From positions 11,921,001 through 11,985,000 of the forward strand of contig NC_133161.1 of assembly GCF_040802235.1 (NCBI RefSeq): a stretch of 64,000 nucleotides of DNA, read 5' to 3'. Source of the DNA: Manis javanica (taxonomy: Eukaryota > Chordata > Mammalia > Pholidota > Manidae). A model generated the notes under the pieces. The model made no database searches and was not told the origin of the DNA. It saw only the letters and a list, made by a program, of their open reading frames with translations. The position numbers and the translations under genes were made by a program. Within the stretch, counting starts at the first letter, position 1; each line of letters begins with the position of its first letter. Of this stretch, positions 47,580-60,200 are shown piece after piece.

Positions 47580-47750
47580 CCCATGTATTCACTAGGGGAC
47601 AAGTACAGGATTGTTTATGGTGGTGGTGTTTGTGACAGCTTCAAACTGGAACTAAGCTAAACACGCATCAATAGTTAAGTAGATAAATTATGTTACACGC
47701 AAGGACAAAAGTAATAAATGAACAAACTACTGCTCTGTGCATCAAGGTGC
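47580..47750 (+). mobile_element. Old L1 fragment
   Basis: 'ggattgtttatggtggtggtgtttgtgacagcttcaaactggaactaag' then 'caatagttaagtagataaattatg' is typical of L1M 3' ends. Confidence 0.6.
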
Positions 47751-48729
47751 TAGAAGAGCCAGGCTAGGCGAGTGAAGGGCGCTGCAGCCCTGTCCCAGGC
47801 TGTCCCTTTCCTAGGCTGGCCCCCAGTCACCCACATGGCATGAGGAGTGGGTGGTGATCCTGTAGGTCTGGGGTGGCTCTGGCACCTTTTTAGGTTCCCT
47901 GGGTGTCCAGTGCACTCATAGGCCACTAGACTATGGAACAGTGGACGTGGGTGGTAAGGGGAAAGACAGGAATGGTACTCAAAACCATACCTTTATGCCC
48001 ATGTTCACCCCTCTTTCAGAGCATGGCATGCTTTTTCTTCTCTCAACCCGGCAGACACAACCTTCTGGCCTTTCTGTTTTATGAAATCTTAATCCCCCTT
48101 TTCATGCTTTTTACTTCAGCGCACTGGTTAGTTGGTGGGATTCATGATTTGAAAGTGCCCTAGGCTGTTGAACATGGGAGGGGGTGGGGGGTGGTCCTCC
48201 ATGACGTCCACAGGTTTTGGAGCCTGGATCGGGCACAGGTGGACTGGGTAAGCTGTGCCTCGATGCCCAGCACGGTGATCTGAAAGCATCGTTGGCTGGA
48301 ATTGTTGATGGCAGTTCCAGTGCCTAGGACAGTAGGGCTTGGAGTTGATGAGAGAGAATGAAATCCCATGGTCCCTCCCACCCGTTTACGCTCCCAGGAC
48401 CACTGCACCCTCTGGGGCAGGCCACCCCAAGCCCTGCCGCTTCTGTTACCCCACCTCCGACTCTCCACCCTTCTGGGTCAGTTTATGTACTTGTTTCTCC
48501 CACCCAGCTGAAGCCCATTGGTGAGGAAGTCAGACCCCAGCGCTTGCTCAGAAAGCCCTTGCTCAGAGTACAGGGGAGCACGTGAGCCTCTGTCTTCAGG
48601 GAATTCTTACCGCCCTTGCTGCACTGGTGGCTTGGGGAATTCATCTTCACTTCTGTTTTTCCCCTCACTGAAGCTTGAACTACACAGCTGGACAGGAATT
48701 ACAGGGGAGTCAGCTCCTTATTTAGAATT

Positions 48730-48870
48730 GTGCTCATTTTTCAAATGAAATAAAGGCTCTAAGAGATTTTACCAAAGTTCACATAGCTTGTGGATAGTGA
48801 AACAAAGCCTTGAACCCAAGTCTAACCTGGCGTCAGTGCCTGCTTGTTTAACTTACTGCACTGCTCCCAG
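48730..48870 (-). mobile_element. MIR SINE
   Basis: 'tttaccaaagttcacatagcttgtggatagtgaaacaaagccttgaacccaagtct' is a reversed MIR core. Confidence 0.75.
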
Positions 48871-49019
48871 GTGGCGGGTCTACCTGCATGATGGGAGTCC
48901 GGGCCAGGACTGGCATTTCAGCTCCGGACGGCCAAGGTGGTACCCCAGCCCTGCCTGTCAGATGCTACTCTGAGCAGGCCTCCTGCATGTCTCAGTGTGT
49001 CCTCGTATGTAAAAGTGGA

Positions 49020-49150
49020 GAAAGATGAAAATGTGATGATTGTACAACTCTTTGCCTTTACCAAAAACCACTGAATTGTTTGCTTTACATGGGTAAATTG
49101 TATGGCATGTAAATTATACCTTAACAAAACTGTTAGAAAAAAAATAAAAA
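49020..49150 (+). mobile_element. L1 3' tail with poly(A)
   Basis: 'ccactgaattgtttgctttacatgggtaaattgtatggcatgtaaattatac' then A-rich sequence is an L1 3' end. Confidence 0.8.
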
Positions 49151-49369
49151 TTAAATTTCACAAGGAGCTTAGTATTTTTATTTTGACACATTTTGAATAT
49201 GCAAGAAAACAGTAGACAATATTCCATCATGTTCTCGCGAGCCTCTAGGTAGCGCTGTTACTGTGCAATTCTGATCCTCTTGGTTCGATGGGTGCTTGAC
49301 ATTGCTACGTCTTAAATTCCCATGGTATGCTTTGTTGGAGCATTACCCCCCCCACCCCACAATTGTAAT

Positions 49370-49490
49370 CACTGGTTGCCTTGTCTATTTCTGGACTCTG
49401 ACCTTGAGGTCAGGGCCTATGTCTTATTTGACTTTGTAGCCCCAACCTCCAGCTCTGTAGATACTTGGTAATTAATGATGAATGCATGTG
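49370..49490 (+). mobile_element. L2 3' end
   Basis: 'gaggtcagggcctatgtcttatttgactttgtagcccc' fits the L2 tail. Confidence 0.65.
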
Positions 49491-50116
49491 ACCCCAGATT
49501 CTGGAAGCAGGTAACTGATGGCTGAACCTTGGAGAAGGGCCTCATTTGGGGACAGAGGAGGAAGAGTTAGTGAAGGAAGCAGAGCTACACAGATCAGAGT
49601 GTTCTGTTGTGGGAACCAAGGAAAAAGGGGAGAAGTTTTTGAGGAATTAGCAAATGGCACAAAGAATCAATGACAATGTGAATTAAAAAAAAAAGTTTGG
49701 TGTTTGTTCAGGTCATTGGTGGCTGTAGAATGGAAGCAGGATCTCCAGGGTTTAAGGAGAGAATATGAGAGGAGGAAATGGGGCCGAGGGTAAAAACCTG
49801 CACTTAAACTTGAGGCCGTGAAGGGACGGGCATTTGGAAGCGACTAAGCAGAGTGGCAGAACGGAAGACGGTCTCTGTGCGGGAAGAACTGTGTGCATTT
49901 GAGGGCAGAGACGGAAGAGTCCTTCAGGGCCCGTCTCTAGGCCCTGGGGAGTAACTCGGGGACTCCACCAGCATGTGGAGACGCGCGGGATGAACCCCTG
50001 GAGCATCTTGCTGGTTCAGTCAGCAGGACGTTTGTCGAGAAGCCCAGGGTGCTCAGCCCTACCCTGATACCCCTCTGAGTGGTTTTGTCTTGACTTGTCT
50101 CCTCCCCTTCCCGCAG

Positions 50117-50216
50117 GGAACATGGTGGAATGGTGCTTACCTCAAGACATGGACCTAGAAGGCGTTGAGTTCAAGTCTATGGCCAGTGGGTCCCATAAAA
50201 TTCAGTCTGATTTCAT
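50117..50216 (+). CDS. DENND11: DENND11 coding exon 2
   Basis: This exon encodes residues 90-122, [10 protein letters not shown]ough Ser-His-Lys-Ile-Gln-Ser-Asp-Phe. The acceptor CCTTCCCGCAG has a strong pyrimidine tract, and the donor is AT/GTAAGT. This is part of the upstream (uDENN-like) region. Confidence 0.95.
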
Positions 50217-50949
50217 GTAAGTACTAAAGTGCTTCTTTACTTTCAGGAAGCAGGAACTCCTATCATAGAGGTTCTCTCCCTTTCAAGAAATTACTGGACC
50301 TCCTTTGAGGTTTGGCTCTAATGGAAGAACGGAGTTGCAGTTCAGTCTGGGTTCACTTCAGACATTTATGTGCTAATGAGGAGGGCCGGGGTATAGTCCT
50401 GTGTGAGGAGGAGCATAAGGGTCATGGAGTAGCTTTAATCTTTGGGTCATTGGGCTGAAACCGTGACTGGCCAAGTGTGAGGAAATACCTCCATGTGCTC
50501 TGTTGAAAGTATCAGTGACTCAGGAACTGAGGAATGAACGTGGTTCATGCTAATGAAGCAAGTGCCATGCTAGGCAGGCCCCGAGATGCGAGTGCAGTTC
50601 CCCGGTCCAGGCTCTGGGTGCTCTGCGGAAGGCGAAGGAAAATATCCACGCATGGCCGCGGGCAGTTGAGCAGCAGCCTTGCCAGAGGCCAAGTCCTGGA
50701 TCCAGCCATGGTCCCTGACGAGTTCCCCCATCTCTCTGAGCTCTGGTGGTCTCATGTGTGCAGTTGAGAGGCGTGGACCGACCGTTCCCTTAAGGATCTA
50801 TAAAAGTTTGTTTGCAGGCTGAGTTTGTCCAGTAGAGCCCTGGACACAGTGACTTGTTTTACGTGGAGCTGCATCTCAAAGTTTCCAAAAAGAGCAGAAC
50901 AAAACTTGTGTCTGATTTCGAGCCACACGGCACATCTGCTCTGTTCCAG

Positions 50950-51108
50950 CTATTTCCGCAAGGGGCCCTTCTTCGGCCTGGCCTGCTTTGCCAACATGCC
51001 TGTGGAGAGCGAGCTGGAGCGCGGCGCGCGTATGAAGTCCGTGGGCATCCTCTCGCCGTCCTACACCCTGCTCTACCGGTACATGCACTTCCTGGAGAAC
51101 CAAGTTCG
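50950..51108 (+). CDS. DENND11: DENND11 coding exon 3
   Basis: This exon encodes residues 123-175. It reads [17 protein letters not shown]ough [13 protein letters not shown]. The acceptor TGTTCCAG follows a short pyrimidine tract, and the donor is CG/GTATGT. Confidence 0.95.
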
Positions 51109-52164
51109 GTATGTGGCTTACAGACGAGCAGTCGGGGGAGGGGAGGGGCGGGCACGGGGTCCGCCAGCTGGGGCGTCTGGGCTGAGCCCTCAGAGCTAAA
51201 GGGTGTGTGGGCCCGACAGCGGACAAGGGACAGGCCCTTCCTGGGTCATCTGCGCTGTGCTTCTCGCCTCAGTGGGGGCTCTTTGCTGCAAACAGTGCCC
51301 CGCTTCATACTCTTCACACTACAGGGAAAGCCGAGGTAGATTTTGCTCTCAGTTTATATGAATTACTGTGATCAGTTTTGTTTAATTAAATAATCTGCTG
51401 ACATGTACATAATCTTTGTTTACTCTAAACCACAATAATTACCTCCTTACCCAAGGTAGGCAGACGGACTCTAGACATGTTTAAACCTAACCATTTATTA
51501 TTTGGGGCGGTTATTATAATTTGGTGTAATAGGAAGGGAGCTTTTAACAGAAGCAGCCAAACTATTGTATTTTTTTCATTAAGCAAGTAATCTAATTTCA
51601 TTTCACGTTTGAGAGAGAACTCTATCCCTAATCCCTGAAGCGCTATTAAAACTTGAGCACATTTGCCTCCTTTCTTGTTTGCGTGTGCGGATACTTTTAA
51701 AAGAACATAACCAGCATCACACTATATATACACTTTCATAGCTTATTTTAAAATTTATCATTATTTTCATTGTTCATGTACTCTTCCCTGATCATCTTTG
51801 AAATAATGTGAAATTTGTTGTTTGTGGAAAAAATGTGGAACACTTTAAAATTTGCATGAAAGTACAAATGAATTTTTTTAAAAACTTCTAACAATGAAAA
51901 ATCTTAACAATGAAATATCCATTGTCCGTATTCAGTGAATGCCATTCGAAAGCAGAAATAATTTTACAAAAATAGGATTAATATTTTGTAATGATTTAGT
52001 TTTATCAAATAGGATGGCTTGAAATTAATTTTATTTGTATATATCAAAGGAAAAGAGTAATTGATGGAATTATCAAACTTCAAGTGAATATTTTTTCACA
52101 AAAAAATAAATTACTTGAACTGTGCCTCCAAAGTTAAGACAAAATTAAGAAAAACACAAAGATA

Positions 52165-52270
52165 GGATATCATTCTTGTTCTTATTGAGAAATAGCATAT
52201 ATGCAGTAAAAGTGCGCAATCCTTAGTATAGACGTCATTGGCGTTTTTAAATATATTTCAAGTGTATACA
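52165..52270 (-). mobile_element. Old L1 fragment
   Basis: 'ttcttattgagaaatagcatatatgcagtaaaagtgc' is the inverse of an L1 3' UTR motif. Confidence 0.5.
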
Positions 52271-53194
52271 AGAGTCTGTGATCTTATTCCTCCTCTTCCC
52301 TACTTCATATCTCACTTTTTTTATTGCAAGATTTATTGCATTTAGTTCCATAATTAAGATCCCCACCGTTCTTAAGTCTGTTACATTTTCACAGCTTCAT
52401 CCAGGGCTTAACTGTGGCTCGCTCCTTCCTCAGTTCCCGATTGGATTTATTACTGGGTTGGATTTTGCCATTAAGTACTTTTTTACCCCCTGAAAGGCTC
52501 ATGGACGCTCCTTCCTCTGAGATCTGGCTTAACCACACTGGTCTGTTTCCTGCACTCTCGGCGGCCGAAGAGAAGCTGCTTCAGTCTTTCTTTCCTCCTC
52601 TCAGGATATAGTCGATCTGCTCTGCTGACTTCTGGGATTAGTTATCCTGATCTGTCTAGATACTCACAGCTTCTTTCTTTATCTTTGATATTTCTGAACT
52701 TTTTTTTCTGGGACAGTTTATCTCCTTGGACTTAAGATCGGTGTTTCATTTTTAATTTTAGGAACCTATATACTCAACTTTTCCATTCCATTTTTTTTTG
52801 TTCTTTAGGAACACCACTTAGGCTTATGTTTTCTCTCCATTGTCCTCCGTGTTTATCATTTTGATGATTATTAATAGCACTATAATGCTGGAACTGTCCC
52901 GTAAGTTTACTGGATCATTCCTTGTGGTTGAGCATTTAGCATGTTTCTAACTTTTTAAAAATTAGATGCCCCTTTACATTTGGAGCTGTGGTACACACCT
53001 GCATCTTTTTCTTTATTTGAAATGTGTCCTCAGTTTTGTGTCTCAGTAAAGATACTGTAGAGTTAAAAATAAAAGAACGCTTTTTGTTGGGATCCTGACA
53101 TTTTTTAAAATTATTTTTCTTGTTGAAAATATTAATTTCCCAAATAGGAAATACATTCTCATGGTTCAAAAGTAAAAAGTTATAGAGGTGTTAT

Positions 53195-53560
53195 ATTAAT
53201 TAGGATCTAGCTAAATAGTAGTAACAGAGGCCCCAAAATGCAGTAGCTCAAATAACATAGAAGATTCTTTCTTTCTCATGTAATAGTGTAGAGGTGGGCA
53301 GGTGGTCAAGATGGTAGTCGTTAAGTGGGTGACCCTGGGACCAGTTAAAATTCTGAAGCTTCTGTTACAAACAGGAAGAAGGGAATAACAGATCTGGGGA
53401 AGAAATTGTCGGGGTCTGTTGCAGCTGGCCCCCCTGGCCACCAGTATCCATGTACACTTTTCTTCCCAAGGTAAAGGACATTCCTCCCACCTCAGCAGAG
53501 AGATCATAGAGTCTCATGCAGTCAATGCCTCCAGTCTAAAATCCAGGACTTCTGTGCCAT
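53195..53560. mobile_element. Old interspersed repeat, family unresolved
   Basis: 'ccccaaaatgcagtagctcaaataacatagaagattctttctttctcatgtaatagtgtagaggtgggcag' is typical of a mammalian repeat related in layout to the one at 46165-46600. Confidence 0.5.
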
Positions 53561-55464
53561 ATGAAACAATGCTTTTCATTAGATCCAGAAATGATTCCTT
53601 TTGAGAAAACCTGTAAAAGAGTAGACAAGTCCACCCACTCCCTACCTCCCAAATACGATATAGAAGACAGAGTGGGAGCACAACAGAAACTCTTGTTTGT
53701 AAAAGGGAAGGAGGAATACAAGCAGGAATTCAGTGAAATTCTGCAGAGCAGGGATGACAAGGACTCCCTGTCCTGGCGGAGCAGTATGCCGCTTGGCAAA
53801 TCCAAAGGTCAGAATCTCCTTTTCCATTTTTCTCCGTGGCTTCTGGGTTTATATGCTGGGAAGTTCTTTATCCGTTTTCTGCCATAACCACTTCTGAATG
53901 TCGCACTGGAGAACATGCCCTTTTGGGCTGCATAGCTTAGAACATGCTTCCTGCTGGTGTAGCTTTGGGGGTCTTTAAAGGTTGAGAAGTCACAGGCTTT
54001 CATAGGTCAGGCATACGACAATACAGATCCTTCAAAAATTGAATAGGCTTCTGGTCTCTTTGCTTCCTAAGGTGGTGCCACTTTGTACCTGCAGCAGCAG
54101 GAATGGCCCGTTTGGCTGTACTTACAAAGCCAGAGGATAGCCTGGTTCAGACCAGTAGTGAGGACACCGGGGCCCAGAGGCAGGGCAATGCTTACCTCAG
54201 GTGCTGGTCGGGGAAGGCTGGGTGAGATGCAGCGGGCATCTGCGTGGTCACATGAGCTCTGTTGCAACAGCGAAGGGCGTGGGTTCCCGGAGAACTCTGG
54301 AGTGTCTTGTCCTTCAGGGGCTTCCTCAGTCTGGCCCAGAAGCTTGTGGATTCAGACCAGTAGCATATATTGTTTGAAATGTTGCCTGGTTTTTACAATG
54401 TCATGTCTCTTGGCCGGTTTCCATAGCTAGGTTGGCCTGCATTTCAGCGTGGTAATTTCTGAATCTCTGCCTCCTTCTAGATAAGTCTCCCCTTTTACAT
54501 CATCTGTGAAGCTCAGCCCTCCTTCCAGCCCTTTCTGCCTTGTTTCAGTACCTTTTGGTTTATCTTGGCAGTATGGCTTGATAATTAATCTTGTTTACTA
54601 CAAAATCTAGTGTATTTAAATTTTGAGACTTTCATGCAATGGGGGTTTAACAATTTATCCAGGTACTGCTAGTTTATATTTGTGCCTGTGTTTGTATTCT
54701 AGGTTCTGTGTTACTGCGTGGTCCACTGCATCAGACAGGATCCTGACTCTAGCTTTCTGTCTAAGAGACTCTAATTTAGTAGTGAGCTTTTCCTTAGAAT
54801 CGTGGCTCAAATACAGTGTGTAATGTAGTCAAATAGGAAAGAAAATTAACTGAGCAGCAAATCAACAACCTGGAAAATAAAAAATATTACACAAATTACC
54901 CTTGCACTAGCCCCCTAAACTTTAATGCAGAAAATAAGAGTATTAAAAATACAGTTAAATGATTGTCACTGTTCTTTCAAGGAATTAAAACCTAATGAAA
55001 ACACCTTTGAACTGAATCATCTTTGTGTTCCTTTGTATTAATCAGTTTCACCAATTTGACACACATCCCTGAAGACTATCTGCCATCTTCTCAGAACAGT
55101 CAAATATAGCTTAGCCACCATGCATGCCCCGTCTAGCATACGAACATTTATAAGATGAAAGAAATGGTTATAAGCAGCCCCCATAGCCATTTATTATTAT
55201 ATCACATGGCTCCCTTCCTGTGCAAAGCTGAAAGGAGCATGTGCAGAAACCCCGAAATTAGACAGCTGTCACTCAGGGAAGAACTTATTTTAATAATCAT
55301 TTTTTAAAAATATAGTTGATGTTTTTTTTTTCTTCTTAAAATGCAGATTTGCAGGAAGGGCTCTTGCAGGGCTAGCCTAGAATCCCCCCCTCTTGCCCCC
55401 TGTTCTCAAGCCCTCCTGTGCACTGCCAGAAGGCTGGGAAGGAAGGGGCCGGATGTTTTGTGAG

Positions 55465-55660
55465 TGCCACAAGCTATGCAAGGCACTTTTTCTACTGTAT
55501 TTCATGTAGCTCTCAAAATAATACTGAGGTGATATGAGTATCTCCGTTTTAAGGAGAGGCAAAAAAGTGGGTTTTGAAAAGTTGAGCAACTTGCCTGAGA
55601 CTCCACAGTGAGGAAATGGCAGCTGTAGGCTTCTCTTCGGAGCTCTGAGTCTCTGCGGAG
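55465..55660 (-). mobile_element. MIR SINE
   Basis: 'gttgagcaacttgcctgagactccacagtgaggaaatggcag' is reversed MIR. Confidence 0.75.
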
Positions 55661-55929
55661 CAGAGGTGGCTGAGGGGCAGTTGGCGAGCGGTCGGACTGT
55701 GCAGAGCCTGCACCAGACATGCTGGTGTTCAAGTGGGAAGGAAGCCAGCAGCGCCAGGCTAGGGGGGCTGCCTGTTTAGCCACCCTCTTCAGGGCCAACC
55801 ATAATTAGGGATGCCTCCCTTTCTTCCATAGAGCTATATTTTTATTTTTTTTCATTGCAGTATGATAGAACTTGTAGAGTTCCAAGAAAATAAAAATGGG
55901 CTCAAAGACTTGAGTGCCTTTTTTTCCTC

Positions 55930-56360
55930 CCTGTATTTGTCTTCTAGGGCTGCTGTAACAAAATCCCCAAAACCAGGAGACTTAGCGCAACAGAAAAGAA
56001 CTGTCTCAGAGTTGTGGGGGCTGAAAGTCTGAGGTGAAGGTGTCAGCTGGGCTGGTCCTGAGCTGGGGGGAGATTCTGTCCCTGCCTCTCATACCTGCGG
56101 GTGGTCTTTGGGGCTGTAACTGCGTCATCCTGTCTCTGTGTTCATGCCCATGCTGTGTTCTCCTGCATGTGTCTGTGTGTCCAGATTTCCCCTTCTTACA
56201 AGGACATTGTTGTACTGATTAGGACCCACCCTAAGCATCTCATTAAATTTGGTTACCTTTGTAAAGACCGTGTCTCCAAGTGAGGTCACATTCTGAGGCA
56301 CTGGGGATGAGGACTCCAGCATGTCATTCTGTGGGGACATTATTCAGTCCACGCCACCCC
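55930..56360 (-). mobile_element. MLT1-type MaLR LTR
   Basis: 'tcttctagggctgctgtaacaaaatcccc', 'aaggacattgttgtactgattaggacccaccctaa' and 'gaggtcacattctgaggcactggggatgaggactcc' match reversed MLT1 along its length. Confidence 0.85.
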
Positions 56361-57069
56361 ATTAGACGTAGTGCTCCGCCAGCCAGTACCCACAATGCTC
56401 CTGTGCTCGACTTGGAAGCCGGATTCTCTGTTGTCCAGATGGTCCAGGGCCGCAGGGCAGCGTTTTGGGGTTGGGGGCTAGTTCACAGGGCTCCCTGGAG
56501 CCAAGTCTCTGCCGGCCAGGCAGGGTGAGAAGGAAGAGATTCTGAGCTTTTATTTATTACTTGATGTAGAAATTAGGTGCCCTTAGTGACATCCACTTAT
56601 AATTCTTTTCTCTTATTTGAGGCATTGATGGCAAGCTTCCTCTTACTCTTTTAGAACAAAGCAAGCAGGCATGATTTCTAAACAATGCACAGCTTTAAGC
56701 CAGGAATTCGTGGCCCTGCCAGCCCTGCCAGCCCTGCCTGCTCCCAGCTAACAGCCACTCTGTGTGAAGTGCACACAGCCCTAGGCTTACCTTGCTGGAG
56801 AGCCCTAGGCATTCGTCACAGCCTGTTAATCCCGCCTATTTTGCATGAGAAAGGGGATGTGTTCATGGTGCTGTCCGGGGGTATCACACCCCTCCCATGA
56901 GCTTTTCCGAGGATCTTCTGAAACACCAAAGGGGAGGCATCCTAGGCAGCCTCAAAAAGGGGGCCTTTCTGGTTCTCAGGGCCTCTGCAGGAAGTGTTTC
57001 AGCCCTCGGGGCAGGGCGGGAGGGGCAGAGCTGCTCCAGAACTGTTCTCACCGGGCTGTGTGCTTGCAG

Positions 57070-57223
57070 GCACCAGCTGGAGACGCCTGGGCACTACTCT
57101 CATCTGGCTGCGTTTTACGAGGATAAGAAAGGGGTGCTCCACACCGGCCCGGGCCGAGGCGGCAGCCTGCCACCCGTCTGCTGGCTGCCTTCCATCCATC
57201 GGTACATGTACCCTGAGATGAAG
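57070..57223 (+). CDS. DENND11: DENND11 coding exon 4
   Basis: This exon encodes residues 176-227. It holds [21 protein letters not shown] and ends Arg-Tyr-Met-Tyr-Pro-Glu-Met-Lys. Acceptor TGCTTGCAG, donor AAG/GTGAGG, phase 0 at the end. Confidence 0.95.
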
Positions 57224-57929
57224 GTGAGGTCAGCGTGCTCTCCCACAGGCCAGACTTGCATCTGCTACAGAGTTTCTGATAATTTTTTTTAATTGACAAG
57301 GGAATTTATCTTTTGGGCTCATGTCATAAGTCTGCTTTTGATAGAATAGGATTGTACCCTAAGCATTTAGGTTCCTTTAACATGTGAGGCAACAATGCAC
57401 TTTCTAGATATTTCTGTAATCATGGTACACAGCCATATACAGTGATGGGCAGGCCAGCCATGGTGGGCTCCTGTGAGGGAAAGTGAGCTTGATTCTGGTT
57501 GTCTGCTTTAGAGATTTTTAAAGCCAGACAGAACTAAAAATATTTGATCTCTTCAGAATTTGATGAAGAGGTAAGGTGTTTCTTACCATATTCTTGATAA
57601 TACTTTGTCTTTTTTTCTGGAGTACTTCGCCTTTGTCTAAAATATGTTTGTTTAGGGTTAACACATACCCGGCCAAGTGTTAGGTGTTGGGAAGGCACAA
57701 GACGACCGTGAGAGCTCCCCTCACCCTCCTCCTGCCCCTGCAGGTGGTCACAAGATACTTCAGTGGAAACCGAGGGCTCCCTGCCAGAGAATTATGCTCT
57801 GGGAAGGCATCTTGGAAGAGGAGTTGGTCCCTGAAGGATGTGGCTAGGTGGGGAGTGAGGGAAGCGGGTTCCAGACTGAGAGGGCACGACTGCAGCTGGA
57901 GCCGCAGCCTGACACCTCCTGCGAGTTAG

Positions 57930-58110
57930 GCATTCTGTCCCTGTGCCTGCTGCAGCACTCCATTAAGTAAATGTTATTTTTTTAAGCCCTGTTTTGCAGA
58001 TAAACCAACTGAAAGTTCAGTGACTTGCTTAAGGCCTTACAGCGAGTTGGAAATAGAGCAGGATTTAAACACAGGACTGGTGCCTGAGCCAGTGCCTGCT
58101 CCCTACCCCA
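57930..58110 (-). mobile_element. MIR SINE
   Basis: 'agtgacttgcttaaggccttacagcgagttggaaatagagcaggatttaaacaca' is reversed MIR. Confidence 0.8.
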
Positions 58111-58444
58111 CTTCCCTGCCTCTGCGGTGATGTGGACCTGGGAAATCACCAGGCCAGCACAAGGATGGGAGCGGACTGCTTTGATTGGGGCTGAATTTTT
58201 ATGTCTGCTGGTTAGTAGAGAAAAGATTATAAAAATAGGTTGGAATCAGGTTGTAGAAAACCTTAAATACTAGATGATGGAACTTGAACCCCAATAAGTG
58301 CAGGTTAGGGTTCTTGTCAGGAAAATATAAACTGTGTTAGATATTTTAAACTAATTAAATACAGGGAAGCAGAATATAGGAATTCGAAGGAGCAAAAAGG
58401 GAACAAGGTAAGCCGATGTTAGTAATCACAGACAGCAGCTTCCA

Positions 58445-58930
58445 CCCAGTCTTAGTTATCTATTGCTGCATTATGAATTACCCCAAAGGGAATGGTTTTT
58501 AAAGAGCACATATTTATTATCTCACAGTGTCTGTGAGTCAGGAATCCCAGCATGGCTTAGCCGGGTCCTCTGCTTCACGGTCTCTGGTGAGACTGCAGTC
58601 AAGGTGTCAGCCAGGGTCAGGGTCTCATCCGAAGGCTCGACTGGGGAAGCCACCACTTCTGAGTTTATGTAGTGGTGAGGGTCGGGGTCCTTGAGGGCCG
58701 CAGCACCCTGCTGCCTGGTGGTGGCCCTCAGTTTGCAGCCGTCTGGATCTCTCCACTGTGGCTGGCTTCGTCACAAATCTGCTAGCAAGATGGAATCCAG
58801 AATCCTTTGTGACCTGATTATGGAAGTGACAGCCCTGCAGTGTTGCCATATTCTGCTGGTTAAAAGCAAGTTACCCAAGAGGAAGAGGGGATTACATAAG
58901 GCCGCAAATACCCGGACATAAGGCTTCGTT
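58445..58930. mobile_element. Old interspersed repeat (LTR or DNA element), family unresolved
   Basis: 'ttagttatctattgctgcattatgaattaccccaaa', 'atttattatctcacagtgtctgtgagtcaggaatcc' and 'aggggattacataaggccgcaaatacc' follow a well-known mammalian repeat in order; I cannot name the family with certainty. Confidence 0.6.
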
Positions 58931-59619
58931 GGGGGCTATCTCAGAGGCTGCTCACCACGTGCTCCCAGGGCTGGGGTAACAGAGGACGTGGCTCAGAGGA
59001 GGGGCTCTGCACCCCAGTGCTCACTTGGGGAGGCACTGAGCACGTGATGGAGGGGTGATGTTCAGCAGAGCTGGGCTGCTAGGAGAAGCTGGAGCTAGAA
59101 TCTGTGTCATTCTCAGCTGCTGAAAAAATACCAGTAGGAACTAGAAACTGGAAGGGAATTCCTTCTCTCTTCCTCCTGCCTCCAGTCCCCAGTCATTGCT
59201 CCCCCCTGGGAAGCCCTAACAGGAAGCCATCGCTGGTGTGGAAGTCCAGGAAATACAGTGTGATGATTTTCCCACCCCGTGGCAGAAGCTGAGAGACATT
59301 AATTAAGAAGCTGTCAGAGGGCCTGTGCTGACCAAACCCAGCTTTTCTCTCACACTTAACTCTCACCCATCTTTCCCTCGGAGTCGAATCGCTGCAGAGC
59401 TATCTCCAGACTCACAGGGAGCTGACCGGCCGCTGACCTGGGTGTCTCTGGGTCCCTCTCCCTGAGAGGCCGAGAAGGAAGGACAGAGGGAGAAAAAGCA
59501 AAATTACTTCTGCCTTCGCCCTGCTGAGGACGGCGCATTAACACGTGTTAAACTCTAGGAGATGCAGGGAAAGGCCACTTTTTCAGGTGGTGGTTAGATG
59601 TGAATGGTCTTCTTTTAAA

Positions 59620-60200
59620 AACCAATTTGTTAGCACTTATTAAAATTAAAAATGCATGTACCCTTTGATCCAGCGGTCCAGTTCCTTAGGACCCACCCGA
59701 GATCTGTTGACCACCAGAATATAATCGTGCCTGTGTAAGGATGTTCAATTCAACATTATTTAGAGTAGCAGAAAATTTGAATGCCCCATATATTATATAG
59801 CTATAATAAACAGTGAGTTTGACCAGAAATTGTTGACAGGAAAAGTCTACCGGGAAGTATTTCTGTGTGAGAGAAGCAAGGTACAGAACCATGTACGATA
59901 TGATCACACTTATGCAAAATAATCCCAGCTTCCGGTACAGATATAGTGAACATGGGGAAATATGGATAAGTATGAACTAGAGTATCAATACATATATTCC
60001 CTGGGGGTGAGGTAGGGTATGGAGGGACAATGCTTATGTGCAGTAAAGGAAAGGGCCAGGGAAAAAAATGACAGCACTAAAAAAATGGTATATCTGAAAG
60101 GATTCAATTGGTTATTTATGGAATGTCACACACATGTACATACAAAGACATTTCTACTGTTAGCTTTCTATTGAAATGTAACACTTGGAGCAACAAGTTA
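59620..60200 (+). mobile_element. Old L1 3' region
   Basis: 'ccctttgatccagcggtccagttcctt', 'gatgttcaattcaacattatttagagtagcagaaaatttgaa' and 'gatcacacttatgcaaaat' match L1M. Confidence 0.75.

Larger units (their letters stand above)
36277..50116 (+). other. DENND11 intron 1, about 13.8 kb
   Basis: Begins in the CpG island. Known repeats are listed separately: hAT 37405, MIR 40640, LTR 41595, L1 43740, unresolved 46165, L1 47580, MIR 48730, L1 49020 and L2 49370. The remaining stretches (for example 37650-39000, 39400-40600 and 41860-43700) show nothing recognised. Confidence 0.7.
51109..57069 (+). other. DENND11 intron 3, about 6 kb
   Basis: AT-rich at 51400-52200, with an L1 piece near 52165-52270. 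It also carries an unresolved repeat (53195-53560), a MIR (55465) and an MLT1-like LTR (55930). The part 53600-55450 shows nothing recognised. Confidence 0.6.
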